From contig NZ_OCMS01000001.1 in assembly GCF_900215325.1 (NCBI RefSeq), positions 682,001-746,000 of the forward strand: a DNA stretch of 64,000 nucleotides, given 5' to 3'. A model generated the notes under the pieces. That model saw only the letters and a list, made by a program, of their open reading frames with translations. It did no database searches and had not been told where the DNA came from. The translations under genes and the position numbers were made by a program. The DNA comes from Fibrobacter sp. UWB16. Its GTDB lineage: Bacteria > Fibrobacterota > Fibrobacteria > Fibrobacterales > Fibrobacteraceae. Below are positions 8,363 to 17,644 of the stretch, in pieces. The stretch's first letter is position 1; each line of letters opens with the position of its first letter.

Positions 8363-8638
8363 CGTCATTCCCCTAACGGGGCTTGACTGCTGCGGTTATC
8401 CAATACGAACGCAAGCGTTCGTGCAGTCTAACCTTGCACGTCTTTCCGAACGAAGTGAGGAATCCAGTTAAGTTTATTTATGCTTTACAAGACTTTACTG
8501 GATTGACGGCTACGCCGTCCGAGGCTTTGGCTCAAAAATAAGCCTGCAAGCAGTCTTGCTTTGTTCGCCTCGCACTCGTTTCTTCGGGGTAACCCCCTCA
8601 GGATGACAGCGCTGAAGATAACAGGCGTCAGGATGACG
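8363..8638. repeat. Large mosaic of intergenic palindromic repeats
   Basis: The 468-bp gap between the TIGR02147-like gene and the racemase gene has no convincing ORF. It contains GTCATTCCCC, a palindrome GAACGCAAGCGTTC, the AATCCAGTTAAG/TTTACTGGATT inverted pair, a GACGGCTACGCCGTC hairpin, a GGCTC-CTGCAAGCAG-CTCG block and terminal CTCAGGATGACAG and GTCAGGATGACG motifs. These modules recur at 15273-15421, 40018-40202 and 43243-43365. Confidence 0.7.
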
Positions 8639-8664
8639 TAAAAAAGCATGACAATGGAAAAAGC

Positions 8665-9354
8665 TTATTCTAGCGCTTGGCGGGCGGCTTCTTTGGCATG
8701 GATGATGGTCGTGTCGTACACGGGGAGCACGCTATCCTCTGCGGAGATGAGCATGCCGATTTCCGTGCAACCAAGAACCACGCATTCAGCACCACGTTCT
8801 TTCAAGCTCTCAATGATGCGCTGGTATTCTGCACGCGATGCATCAAGAACCTTGCCCAAGCAAAGTTCATTGAAAATCACGTTGTTCACAATTTCAATGT
8901 CCGGAGCTTCCGGCACAATCACTTCGAGGCCAGCGCTCTTAAGGCGGTCCTTGATAAAGTCCTGTGTCATCGTGAATTTGGTGCCGAGCAACGCGACTTT
9001 CGTAAAGCCATCGCGAATAACGCTTGTTGCAGCCGCATCGGCAATGTGCAGAATCGGGATATGAATTTCACGTTCGATTTGCGGGACCAGCTTGTGCATC
9101 GTATTCGTAGCAATCACGATAAAGTCAGCACCAGCACTTTCGAGACGCTTTGCAGCATCCGCGAGAATCGCCGCATTGCCATCCCAATCGCCAATGGACA
9201 TATTCGCCTCGAGTTCTGCAAAATCGACACTGTACATCAAAATTTTTGCACTGTGGAAACCGCCCAACGCGCTGACAACTTCTTTATTCAAAACTTCATA
9301 GTACGTGATTGTACTTTCCCAGCTCATGCCGCCAATCAAACCAATCGTCTTCAT
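8665..9354 (-). CDS. Aspartate/glutamate racemase family protein
   Basis: This 229-residue enzyme belongs to the Asp/Glu racemase superfamily, which interconverts L- and D-amino acids without a cofactor using two facing acid/base residues. The N-terminus MKTIGLIGGMSWEST and the motifs ATNTMHKL and GCTEIGML are characteristic of the YgeA/RacX branch. The second catalytic cysteine is present in GCTE. At the first position there is Thr (TNTMH), not the Cys of classical aspartate racemases; as I recall, the E. coli YgeA-type enzyme also has Thr there. The start at 9354 is supported by GGAG six bases upstream. D-amino acids for peptidoglycan are a plausible use, but the substrate is not determined. 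Confidence 0.88.
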   Translation of the reverse strand: MKTIGLIGGMSWESTITYYEVLNKEVVSALGGFHSAKILMYSVDFAELEANMSIGDWDGNAAILADAAKRLESAGADFIVIATNTMHKLVPQIEREIHIPILHIADAAATSVIRDGFTKVALLGTKFTMTQDFIKDRLKSAGLEVIVPEAPDIEIVNNVIFNELCLGKVLDASRAEYQRIIESLKERGAECVVLGCTEIGMLISAEDSVLPVYDTTIIHAKEAARQALE

Positions 9355-9437
9355 AAATTTCTCCGTTAACATTCATTAAAGGCTAATATTCATTAGCCAA
9401 ACACAACGCCGTAAATAATAGGCGTCAGGATGACATT

Positions 9438-9581
9438 TTACGGAAGGGTAACAACTTCGCGGTCCAAGGACTTAAATACGTCTTTGGACGAAATCACTTT
9501 GCCCATGGCTACATCACGGCCATTTTGGGCTAGCAACTTGATGATTTTTAAACGTTCACGCGCAACCTGAATTGCGTCCAT
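9438..9581 (-). CDS. Small 47-residue protein
   Basis: A short ORF starts with ATG at 9581, preceded by a strong ribosome-binding site (AAGGAG, seven-base spacer). It encodes 47 residues beginning MDAIQVARERLKIIKLL and ending in DREVVTLP. It lacks a signal peptide or membrane segment and is predicted to be mostly helical. It lies 83 bp upstream of the racemase gene on the same strand, with a small repeat (GGCGTCAGGATGACA) between. I do not recognise a family. It may be a real small protein or a truncated remnant of a longer gene. Confidence 0.55.
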   Translation of the reverse strand: MDAIQVARERLKIIKLLAQNGRDVAMGKVISSKDVFKSLDREVVTLP

Positions 9582-9689
9582 AAAAAATCTCCTTCTATCA
9601 AAGCTCCCAACAGCCAATTAAAAAATAAAATAAATTAACAAAAACGTCAAACATATTTATGTATATTACGTAATAATAAAGGGGGAAAA

Positions 9690-11348
9690 ATGAATCATTC
9701 AAATAACGCATCTGCAATTTTTCCAATAACATTATTTATCATTGCAGCGTTTTTCACAGGTTGCGACGAAGATAGTGTCAGTGCACCAGCGCCAGAACCT
9801 GCCCCCGCTGTTTCATATACATCATCCTCCGTATCATATACCAACTTATCGTCATCCGAGACCTCATCTTCCAACATTTCTTCATCTGAAGTCGCGATAT
9901 CAGGCTTTTCATCTTCGAGCGTTATAGAGCAAAAAACCTCATCAAGCACTCCTGCATCAAATACTTCATCATCGAGCGATGCGTTGAAAAAAGATTCATC
10001 CTCCAGCAAGCAAACCCCCGAAACAAAAGTATCGAGCAGTTCTACAGCACCAAGTTCAGCAAGAACAAACTGCATTACCTACACGAATTCCTTTGATCCA
10101 GACAGTTACAACGAGGACCCCGAATGCGTCATCAGGCAGCTAACAGCTGGCGTCGTTGAAAATCTTGTAAAGCAAGGCATGGATTCCACCAGCGCGTTCA
10201 ATACGGCAAAGCTAAAACTTTATTCCATATTCTCCCTAGACACACTGCTACAGCACCAGTCTTTACATTCCACATCTATCGGCTATACATTTTCACATTT
10301 AATCCCTCCCGACAACGATTCTTCAAAGACGAGAAGCGATTTCATCGAGAAATTTACGAAAGGCGAGACCTTTGACGAGACATTTATATGTTCCGTCTAT
10401 GAAAATTTTTCTATCGAGAAATTCTTAAGCTCAATCACCCCGACATCAACCTGGGGAGATTACGGAAGATACAGCACCAATTACGCCGTTCAAGAACCGC
10501 AATACATTTTAAGAAACTTGTGGAGACATTGCGGACAGCTCCCCTATTGCGACTCCTCCCATTACGAACTTTTCAAAACGTACCGTTGCAGTTCGGACAA
10601 GGTCAATTGCAAAGACAACGGCAAGGATTTCGTCTGCGCCTACAACAGTTGGAGAACACCAAACGCAAAGGAATACGAAACACACGACAAGGAATGCACA
10701 ACAAACAACACGCGCTTCCCGAGCGATTCGTTCCCAAGCGAGTTCTACATTTGCTACGAAGGGCGGTGGTACCTTTCTAGAGACAATCTCGTCGATAGCC
10801 TGCCTCAGGAATACTTTTTCAACGAGAACATCAAATACGATACATTGACCGATCCGAGAGACGGCAAGAAATACAGAACCGTCGTTTTCGAGAACCAAGT
10901 CTGGATGGCAGAAAACATCAACTACTACAGCGAAAGCGACTCCCTCATCAAGAATTTCAGCAAATGCGCACAAAAAATCGGTTGCAGATACGGGCGCTTC
11001 TACAATGCCGACGCCGCCACCCACGCATGCCCCGAAGGCTGGCACCTGCCAAAAGAAGCGGACGTTTCCAGCTGGGATGAAATGCCCTACGACGAAGCGA
11101 CCGTTTTCTTGCCAAAACTATTTTCACGCCTGACTGGCGAACGCGGCGCGAAAAATGAATCCGGACTTTCCCTTTTATCCATCAATGCTGTCGATCCGTA
11201 TGGTTGGGATTATATCGGCGTGACATACGGATACTTTTGGGTAGACTCAAGGAAAGAATTCTACATCGCCACAACGCATGCCAACTTCAGCAATGTTGAC
11301 CCGCGCGAAAAAGGGCAGTTCGTGCCCGTCCGGTGTATAAAGGATTAG
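9690..11348 (+). CDS. FISUMP-domain lipoprotein with poly-serine linker
   Basis: This is a 552-residue predicted lipoprotein: the signal peptide ends FFTGC, and about 100 residues rich in SSS blocks follow. A middle region carries Cys pairs (for example CNTx-type spacing around YLCDG-like segments). The C-terminal ~180 residues resemble the Fibrobacter major paralogous (FISUMP) domain. Its hallmarks are DPRDGKKYRTVVFENQVWMA, then ACPEGWHLP, and the closing FVPVRCIKD. The ATG at 9690 follows a GGGGG ribosome-binding site by four bases. It stands alone between the small-protein gene and a convergent lipoprotein gene. The biochemical role of FISUMP domains is unknown as far as I know; surface location is inferred from the lipobox. 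Confidence 0.88.
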   Translation: MNHSNNASAIFPITLFIIAAFFTGCDEDSVSAPAPEPAPAVSYTSSSVSYTNLSSSETSSSNISSSEVAISGFSSSSVIEQKTSSSTPASNTSSSSDALKKDSSSSKQTPETKVSSSSTAPSSARTNCITYTNSFDPDSYNEDPECVIRQLTAGVVENLVKQGMDSTSAFNTAKLKLYSIFSLDTLLQHQSLHSTSIGYTFSHLIPPDNDSSKTRSDFIEKFTKGETFDETFICSVYENFSIEKFLSSITPTSTWGDYGRYSTNYAVQEPQYILRNLWRHCGQLPYCDSSHYELFKTYRCSSDKVNCKDNGKDFVCAYNSWRTPNAKEYETHDKECTTNNTRFPSDSFPSEFYICYEGRWYLSRDNLVDSLPQEYFFNENIKYDTLTDPRDGKKYRTVVFENQVWMAENINYYSESDSLIKNFSKCAQKIGCRYGRFYNADAATHACPEGWHLPKEADVSSWDEMPYDEATVFLPKLFSRLTGERGAKNESGLSLLSINAVDPYGWDYIGVTYGYFWVDSRKEFYIATTHANFSNVDPREKGQFVPVRCIKD

Positions 11349-11371
11349 GATAAGGACTTGAATTTAGGAAT

Positions 11372-11405
11372 AAGAAAATCGGCTTTTTATCGCCGATTTT
11401 CTTTT
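11372..11405. terminator. Bidirectional terminator
   Basis: GAAAATCGGC pairs with GCCGATTTTC and T-rich runs lie on both sides. It separates two convergent lipoprotein genes. Confidence 0.85.
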
Positions 11406-11430
11406 GTGTAGTCGCAATGAGATAAACCTC

Positions 11431-13176
11431 TTAGTCTTCCACTTTATTCGAGACTTTCTTGAATATGAGCCGGTGGGTAACAGTCATATAGCTGGCGTCC
11501 GTCACCGTCTCCATCGTCATCGTAATTCCATCCGTCGCTACTTGCGCCGTATATTTATTTCCAGAAGCATCGGAGTAGGTGAACGTACCATTCTTGCTGT
11601 TATAGGAATAGCTAAACGAATCGGTCGAGCCATTACGTGCTATATAGTCTATAGAGCCATCGGAATAGACGTTCATTGACTGGCCAACGCAATAGTCATC
11701 TTCAACCTCGCTGTCCACACATTCCTCGGAAGATCCACCCCAAATTTCAGTGCACATTTTCTTGTTCGTAATCTTGTGGATGTAAAGTTCCGTCGTAACA
11801 GTCCACTTTCCACGGACATCATTTGGGAATTTACCACCCTTCGCCACGGAAGAAGAAGACTTCACTACAGCCTTACTCGAAGAGCTCCTGCCGTATTTTT
11901 TCGAAGAGGAACTTTTCACCTGGCTTTCACGAATTTCCTTTTCATTCAATTTTCCTTCTAGTTTGATATCTTTACCAGGCTTGGCATCTACCGACTGAGT
12001 GAATTTTTTCCCGCTTTCATCAACAAAGGAAACAACATGTTCACCACCTTCTTTAAGCACAATCTCGTGATCGCCTTTATCATTGACACCCAAGGCTATA
12101 GTCACCTTGCCGGTCTCATTTGAAATAGCAACAGTCATTTTACCATCTTTAAGAGCCGTTTCACCTTTATCTGTAAAGGTCACTGTCGAAGATGCGGCAT
12201 CAGTCAAAGAACTATTATCATCTAAGATTTTTTTGGTCAAGTTGGAAATAGCTTCCACATCTTCACCCAACATTTCAGAAGCCTTTTTCACATCGTCATA
12301 ATCTTCGATAAAGACATCTAGGACCTTATCCTTTAATTCGTCCGCAGACATATCCTTACCCTGAGTAATGATAGTATTGATTTTTTCCGCAGTCTCTATT
12401 TTACCCATGGCATCCGTAACGGCGTCAGGCAAAGCGGTCTTTAGGATTTCCACTTCAAAGGCCGCGGCCTTTTCTGACAATTCCACTCCAGTTTTTGCCA
12501 CCGTCTTATTGATAAATTCCGCTTCTTCAGCAAAGGAGCTTTCTGTATTATAGTACATTCTGTTGTATATCTGGAGCGAGGCGTCATCGTAATCCCCGTT
12601 ATTAAATTTTTTCCACCAGCTCAGATAATCCGTTTCCCCTCTCTTTTGATTAGCATCAAGGCCATCGAAAAGAATTTTCAGTTGATTTTTATCCTTCAGT
12701 TCGCCAGCAACCGCCATGGCCTTTTCGCGGGTCGCCTTGCCACACCCTCTTAGGGAACGGAAGAAATCCCTCATGGCGTAGAAAAGGCCCACTTTCTGGA
12801 GGGCAGCCGGAGTTTCGCTCATAAAAGCCTGCTTACTGTCTATACGCGACAAGGCAGACTCGTATTCATCAGCCTTTTCACTCATTTTGGTCAACACACC
12901 AAAAAACTCCCCAGCTTCGCTACTATCCACATTATCGGTGAACAGTCCCTTGCTAGAAGCCATGAAGGCTATGGGAGCAACCTTGATGTATTCGGTGTAG
13001 TAGGCGAATTCGGCCAGGTTTCCCAGATCGCTTTGGATGTCCTTCGTTTCGAGGTAGCCGACCAGAGAATCCCCACCATTTCCAGAAACACCACCACCGC
13101 CGCCGCCACAGGCGTTGAGGGTAGCAATGAAGGCAGCCATAGCTGCAGAGAAAAATATGTTTTTAGTAATATTCAT
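11431..13176 (-). CDS. Large lipoprotein of unknown function
   Basis: This is a 581-residue predicted lipoprotein. The signal peptide ends in a lipobox-like LNAC followed by six glycines. Residues ~35-330 are mostly helical and Lys/Glu/Asp-rich. A small Ig-like stretch follows (about 335-405, ending VDAKPGKDIKLEG), then a short SSSS linker region. The C-terminal ~120 residues (from GKWTVTTELYIHK) look like a lipocalin-like or beta-rich small domain with one Cys pair. The ATG at 13176 has no clear Shine-Dalgarno sequence. I do not recognise the family. It is transcribed divergently from parE and convergently with the FISUMP gene. Confidence 0.8.
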   Translation of the reverse strand: MNITKNIFFSAAMAAFIATLNACGGGGGGVSGNGGDSLVGYLETKDIQSDLGNLAEFAYYTEYIKVAPIAFMASSKGLFTDNVDSSEAGEFFGVLTKMSEKADEYESALSRIDSKQAFMSETPAALQKVGLFYAMRDFFRSLRGCGKATREKAMAVAGELKDKNQLKILFDGLDANQKRGETDYLSWWKKFNNGDYDDASLQIYNRMYYNTESSFAEEAEFINKTVAKTGVELSEKAAAFEVEILKTALPDAVTDAMGKIETAEKINTIITQGKDMSADELKDKVLDVFIEDYDDVKKASEMLGEDVEAISNLTKKILDDNSSLTDAASSTVTFTDKGETALKDGKMTVAISNETGKVTIALGVNDKGDHEIVLKEGGEHVVSFVDESGKKFTQSVDAKPGKDIKLEGKLNEKEIRESQVKSSSSKKYGRSSSSKAVVKSSSSVAKGGKFPNDVRGKWTVTTELYIHKITNKKMCTEIWGGSSEECVDSEVEDDYCVGQSMNVYSDGSIDYIARNGSTDSFSYSYNSKNGTFTYSDASGNKYTAQVATDGITMTMETVTDASYMTVTHRLIFKKVSNKVED

Positions 13177-13398
13177 ATAAGCAATATATCATAATTTTCA
13201 AAAAAAGTTTACAATAATTCATTTTTTTCGCATTTGCTCCGTTTGGAGACTATTTTCACACGTTTTTTCTTAGTTTACATCATTTTATTTTGCCCTTATG
13301 AGCACTATTCAAAATTTTTATATATTTGTTACGGTTTATTGAAACGAAAGCCAGGGAGCCTCAAAACATAGAGACGACCTAATAAAAGAGATTGATTA

Positions 13399-15243
13399 AT
13401 GGCAGCTACGAAATATACAGAAGACAGCATCAAATCCCTAGAGTGGCATGAACACATCCGTCTGCGCCCCGGTATGTACATCGGTAAACTAGGCGACGGA
13501 CAGAGCCCGGACGACGGCATTTACGTGCTCGTCAAGGAAATTATCGACAACTCCATCGACGAATTCGTGATGGGTGCGGGCAAGAAGATTGAAATCAATA
13601 TTGACGACCATGCAGCCCGTGTGCGCGACTACGGGCGCGGCATTCCTCTCGGCAAGGTCATCGACTGCGTATCGAAGATCAACACGGGTGGTAAGTACGA
13701 TTCCGAAGCGTTCCAGAAATCCGTCGGCTTGAACGGCGTGGGTACAAAGGCTGTAAACGCTCTTTCTACCAAATTCATTGTCAAAAGCTACCGCGATGGC
13801 CGCATGAAGCAGGCCGAATTCTGCCGCGGCGTGCTAGTGCAGGACTATAAGGAATGCGCTACAACCGAAAAGAACGGTACCGAAATTTACTTTGAACCGG
13901 ATGCCGACATTTTCAAGAACTACCGCTTCCTCCCGGCCTACATGGAAGAGAAGGTCTGGAACTACGCTTACCTGAACAACGGCCTCCAGCTCGTGATGAA
14001 CGACAAGGTCTACACGAGCCCGAACGGCCTTTTGGACCTTTTGAACAAGCACGTGGACGATTCCATCCGCTACCCGGTGATCCACTTCAAGGGCAAGGAT
14101 ATCGAATGCGCCTTCACGCACGGGAACCAGTACGGCGAACATTACTACAGCTTTGTGAACGGTCAGCACACCACGCAGGGCGGTACGCACCAGCAGGCAT
14201 TCCGCGAAGGTCTTGTCAAAGGCGCCCGCGACCATTTCAAGAAGGACTTGGACCCGCAAGACGTGCGCAACTGCGTCATTGGCGCAATTTCCGTGCGCAT
14301 CCAGGAACCGGTTTTCGAATCCCAGACCAAGACAAAGCTCGGCTCGACGACGGTCGCTCCGGGTGGCGCCCAGCTGCGCTCCTGGGTTGTGGATTACGTG
14401 GCCAGCGAATTCGACAACTTTTTGCACAAGAATCCCGAAACCGAAAAGGCGCTCCTCAACCGCATCACGCAGAACGAACGTGAACGCAAGGAAATCGCAG
14501 GCATCAAGAAGCTTGCAAACGAACGCGCCAAGAAGGCGAACTTACACAACCGCAAGCTGCGCGACTGCAAGATCCACCTCACCGACGTGAAGAACGCGCT
14601 CAACCGCGAATCGATGATTTTCATTACAGAAGGTGACTCCGCATCCGGCTCTATCACCAAGGCTCGTAACGTGCAGACGCAGGCTGTGTTTAGCCTCCGC
14701 GGTAAGCCGCTCAACAGCTTTGGCATGACGAAGAAGGTCGTGTACGAGAACGAAGAATTCAACTTGTTGCAGCACGCGCTCGATATCGAAAACGGTCTCG
14801 AGAACTTGCGTTACGACAAAGTGATTATCGCGACCGATGCTGATGTGGACGGTATGCACATTCGCCTTTTGCTCATGACGTTCTTCTTGCAGTTCTTCCC
14901 GGAACTTGTGGAACAGAAGCACTTGTACATCTTGCAGACGCCGCTTTTCCGCGTGCGCAACAAGCAGGTGACCAAGTACTGCTACGACGAAGCAGAACGC
15001 GACAAGGCCGCCAAAGAAATCGGCAAGACAGGTCTCGAGATTACACGATTCAAAGGTCTTGGCGAAATCAGCCCGGAAGAATTCGGACAGTTCATCAACG
15101 AAGACATGCGCCTTGAAACGGTGAGCATTCCGCCCGACGCTTCGCTTGGCAAGATGCTGGAATACTATATGGGCAATAACACGCCAATGCGCCAGGAACA
15201 CATCGTGCTGAACCTAAGAGCAGAAGCAGTGGAAGAACTGTAA
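13399..15243 (+). CDS. parE: DNA topoisomerase IV subunit B (ParE)
   Basis: This is a 614-residue type IIA topoisomerase ATPase subunit that works with ParC to decatenate daughter chromosomes. The GHKL ATPase domain starts with [12 protein letters not shown] and has the [10 protein letters not shown] helix and the GRGIP and [16 protein letters not shown]-lid motifs. The transducer domain follows. The Toprim domain carries [16 protein letters not shown] and DADVDGMHI, the last holding the metal-binding aspartates. Length and the absence of a GyrB-type insertion fit the ParE type common in Bacteroidota and relatives. parC is not adjacent in this window. The start codon at 13399 has only a weak GAG upstream. 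GyrB is the alternative, less likely because of the DGIYVLVKE-type signature. Confidence 0.9.
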   Translation: MAATKYTEDSIKSLEWHEHIRLRPGMYIGKLGDGQSPDDGIYVLVKEIIDNSIDEFVMGAGKKIEINIDDHAARVRDYGRGIPLGKVIDCVSKINTGGKYDSEAFQKSVGLNGVGTKAVNALSTKFIVKSYRDGRMKQAEFCRGVLVQDYKECATTEKNGTEIYFEPDADIFKNYRFLPAYMEEKVWNYAYLNNGLQLVMNDKVYTSPNGLLDLLNKHVDDSIRYPVIHFKGKDIECAFTHGNQYGEHYYSFVNGQHTTQGGTHQQAFREGLVKGARDHFKKDLDPQDVRNCVIGAISVRIQEPVFESQTKTKLGSTTVAPGGAQLRSWVVDYVASEFDNFLHKNPETEKALLNRITQNERERKEIAGIKKLANERAKKANLHNRKLRDCKIHLTDVKNALNRESMIFITEGDSASGSITKARNVQTQAVFSLRGKPLNSFGMTKKVVYENEEFNLLQHALDIENGLENLRYDKVIIATDADVDGMHIRLLLMTFFLQFFPELVEQKHLYILQTPLFRVRNKQVTKYCYDEAERDKAAKEIGKTGLEITRFKGLGEISPEEFGQFINEDMRLETVSIPPDASLGKMLEYYMGNNTPMRQEHIVLNLRAEAVEEL

Positions 15244-15272
15244 GCGGCATCACTGCGGCCAACCGCAGTCAA

Positions 15273-15421
15273 CGTCATTCTGAGCCTGATAAGGGCGATA
15301 TAGAATTGTTAGCAACTTGTTGCTTTACAATTCTTAGGTTCGTAGGAGCAGAATCCAGTCAAATTTTATACTGAATAGGCAAGAAATAACTGGATCCTTC
15401 GGCTTCGCCTCAGGATGACGA
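15273..15421. repeat. Intergenic repeat with long terminal inverted ends
   Basis: The left end CGTCATTCTGAG and right end CTCAGGATGACG are near-perfect inverted copies. Inside are the AATCCAGT and ACTGGATCC inverted pair. Another inverted pair, ACTGCGG/CCGCAGT, precedes it (15252-15269). It is the same family as 40018-40202 and 43243-43365. Confidence 0.7.
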
Positions 15422-15447
15422 GACGCAGGTCAAAATGACTAGAAACG

Positions 15448-15476
15448 AAAAAATCCCGCTTGAAGCGGGATTTTTT
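15448..15476. terminator. Bidirectional terminator
   Basis: ATCCCGC pairs with GCGGGAT around TTGAA, extended by A5/T5 on both sides. It serves the minus operon ending at 15507 and possibly read-through from parE. Confidence 0.88.
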
Positions 15477-15506
15477 GCATTGTCATTGTCGCGGGAATCG
15501 CGAGAC

Positions 15507-16832
15507 TTACACCTTATGGAGTGTCTGCGTTTTGGGGCCTTTCACGCCGGCAGGGAGGATCATCATGACCTTTTCCATGCGGGTGCCGTCCATGCGCAGA
15601 ACGCGGAACGTGTAACCCTGAATCTTGACTTCGGCGCCTGGCGACGGGATGATACCAAGCGTTGCCTGAATCAAACCAGAGAGCGTTTCCACATGGGAAT
15701 TCTCAGGCGGCTTGAGTTCCACATCGAGTTCGTATTCCAAATCCGAGAGCGTCATCAGCGGGTCGAGAATGTAGCGTCCGTCCTTCAACTTCTGCACGTC
15801 CTCATCTTCGTCCATGTCGTCTTCGTCGCGGATTTCACCAACGATTTCTTCGAGAATATCTTCGAGCGTCACAAGGCCAGCCGTGCCGCCGTATTCGTCC
15901 ACGACAATCGCGAGCTGGTTACCCGTCTTGCGGAGTTCCGTCAAAAGATCATCAATCTTCTTGTGGTACGGCACGTAGACCGGCGGCATCACGAGCTTCA
16001 TCAAGTCAAACGGTTCGTCACGATGTTCCGTGTACCATTCCAAGAAGTCGCGGTTCGAAAGGATACCGACAATGTTGTCGACCGTTTCCTTGTACACCGG
16101 CAATCGAGAATGGCGTTCGTTGTTCAAGACCTTCACCAAGTCCTCAAGCGACGTGTCCACATCGATGGCGCACATGTCCACACGTGGCGTCATGATTTCG
16201 CGCACCGGCGTTTCCACGAAGTCGAAGATATTGAGAATCATCTGGCGTTCTTCTTTTTCGAGGCCCTCGCCTTCAGAGAGCGAAGAATCCGAAAGGTCCG
16301 CCTGCACAGCGTCACGGCGTTCTTCGGGCAAGAAGCTGAGCTTAGCGTCGTAACCCAAGGCGTTCAGCAACTTGAGGTAAATGGTATGGCAAACGCGTCC
16401 CACCGGCACGAACGGCATGCGGATAAGCCTGTACAGCGGCACAAGCACCACAGACAAAGTATCCGGCTTCAAGTTGCCAATCAGGTTCGGGCAGAAGATG
16501 GTCACTATATAAATCACGGCACAGGCGCAAAGCATGTACGCCATGATCCCGAGCAGCCAGAAGTCGTGCGTCCACTGCCACGGAGCATTCGAGAACAGAT
16601 AAAATCCGAACACGCCAATGCCCACGTCCGAAAAGATTCGGCCGATGGAGACGGTTTCGTTGTAGCCTCGGTTTTCGACAATCTTTGCAATCTTCGCTTC
16701 GCGGTCCGTGCGGTCGTGGTCTTCTCGCTTGGCATAGATGGCGGCAAAGACTGCCTTGATTAAAGTAAACGATGCCGAAACTAAAAGAAAGAAAACGAGA
16801 AGAACAATCGCAATGGTGTTCGTATCACCCAT
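15507..16832 (-). CDS. CNNM/CBS-domain membrane protein (CorC/HlyC family)
   Basis: This is a 441-residue member of the family of predicted cation-efflux or Mg2+/Co2+ homeostasis proteins. The N-terminus has hydrophobic spans of the DUF21/CNNM type (about residues 5-30 and 68-140). A CBS-domain pair follows, from VREIMTPRVDM to GTAGLVTLEDILEEIVGEI. The C-terminal CorC_HlyC (transporter-associated) domain starts near GRYILDPLMTLSDL. The acidic stretch DEDDMDEDED links the last two. Its start overlaps the end of ybeY by 8 bp, and ybeY next to a CorC-type gene is a common arrangement. It is the last gene of the minus operon. Ion specificity cannot be inferred from sequence. Confidence 0.88.
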   Translation of the reverse strand: MGDTNTIAIVLLVFFLLVSASFTLIKAVFAAIYAKREDHDRTDREAKIAKIVENRGYNETVSIGRIFSDVGIGVFGFYLFSNAPWQWTHDFWLLGIMAYMLCACAVIYIVTIFCPNLIGNLKPDTLSVVLVPLYRLIRMPFVPVGRVCHTIYLKLLNALGYDAKLSFLPEERRDAVQADLSDSSLSEGEGLEKEERQMILNIFDFVETPVREIMTPRVDMCAIDVDTSLEDLVKVLNNERHSRLPVYKETVDNIVGILSNRDFLEWYTEHRDEPFDLMKLVMPPVYVPYHKKIDDLLTELRKTGNQLAIVVDEYGGTAGLVTLEDILEEIVGEIRDEDDMDEDEDVQKLKDGRYILDPLMTLSDLEYELDVELKPPENSHVETLSGLIQATLGIIPSPGAEVKIQGYTFRVLRMDGTRMEKVMMILPAGVKGPKTQTLHKV

Positions 16833-17310
16833 TTTCCATGCTCTCCTTGTCCTTGTACGGATCCAGTCCCAAGAACTCGCATTCGCGGGCGCGCATCACC
16901 TTGCGGTCGGCAGCCTTGATATGGTCGTACCCCGACAGGTGGAGTAGTCCGTGAACAATCACACGCTTCATCTCGGCAAAAAAGCTATTGCCGTACTGCG
17001 GGGCCTGGCGCTTGACCTGGTCCCTGGCGATGTAGATTTCGCCGAGCATCTCTTCTTCGCCCGGGATTTCTTCGTGCCATTCGAACGAAAGCACGTCCGT
17101 CACCTTGTCGAGCCCGCGGTAGTTCTTGTTCATCTCGCGAACGAACTCGTCGGTGCAGAGCACGATGTTGACGTTGTTCTCCGTGCCTTCTTCGGCAAGG
17201 AGCTTGCGGGCCATAGCTTCGAACTTATCCTTCCACGGGAAGGACTCGATATTCCCCTCGCACAGGAAATCGATAGTGTAGTCTTTCTTTTTACTAGCAG
17301 GGTCTGGCAT
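16825..17310 (-). CDS. ybeY: Endoribonuclease YbeY (rRNA maturation factor)
   Basis: This is a 161-residue YbeY, a zinc metalloprotein for 16S rRNA 3'-end maturation and ribosome quality control. The family motif H-G-x-L-H-L-x-G-Y-D-H is intact (HGLLHLSGYDH). The segment LSFEWHEEIPGEEEMLGEIYIA precedes it, written here in two parts: LSFEWHEEIPG and EEEMLGEIYIA. The start ATG at 17310 shares its A with the TAA of the upstream small gene, so translation is probably coupled. It overlaps the downstream CBS protein by 8 bp. Confidence 0.95.
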   Translation of the reverse strand: MPDPASKKKDYTIDFLCEGNIESFPWKDKFEAMARKLLAEEGTENNVNIVLCTDEFVREMNKNYRGLDKVTDVLSFEWHEEIPGEEEMLGEIYIARDQVKRQAPQYGNSFFAEMKRVIVHGLLHLSGYDHIKAADRKVMRARECEFLGLDPYKDKESMENG

Positions 17311-17600
17311 TAAATGTTATACCACTTTTTTAAGACGTTGATAATGGCTTCGGCTTGCGCCTTGCCTGTAATCTTGAACTTGCCTTGGGGCTTGAAAGTG
17401 CCTTGCATCTTGCGGTAACGGCGCAGAGAGACCTTCGGTTCGCTGAACTCGCCCGTTTTCGGGTCACGGTCCTGGTAGAAGAACATCACGGTCGGCCAGG
17501 CGCCCTTCGAAAGGACTTCCTTGCTCAATTCCTTGATGACGACTTCGCCGGTTTCTTCGTCAGTGTATTCGACGGTCAAATCTTCGACTTCTGCACTCAT
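17310..17600 (-). CDS. Conserved-looking small protein of unknown function
   Basis: This is a 96-residue soluble protein beginning MSAEVEDLTVEYTDEETGEV. The C-terminal half is basic (RRYRKMQGTFKPQGKFKI) and ends in an Ala/Ile helix and KKWYNI. The start at 17600 is preferred over an in-frame upstream one at 17633 because GGAGG lies five bases before it. It sits 44 bp downstream of znuC, and its stop codon overlaps the ybeY start by one base, suggesting a link to translation or a purely operonic neighbour. I do not recognise a family. Confidence 0.8.
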   Translation of the reverse strand: MSAEVEDLTVEYTDEETGEVVIKELSKEVLSKGAWPTVMFFYQDRDPKTGEFSEPKVSLRRYRKMQGTFKPQGKFKITGKAQAEAIINVLKKWYNI

Positions 17601-17644
17601 TTTTACCTCCAATGAAACACAAGTACGATACAATTATAACATTA

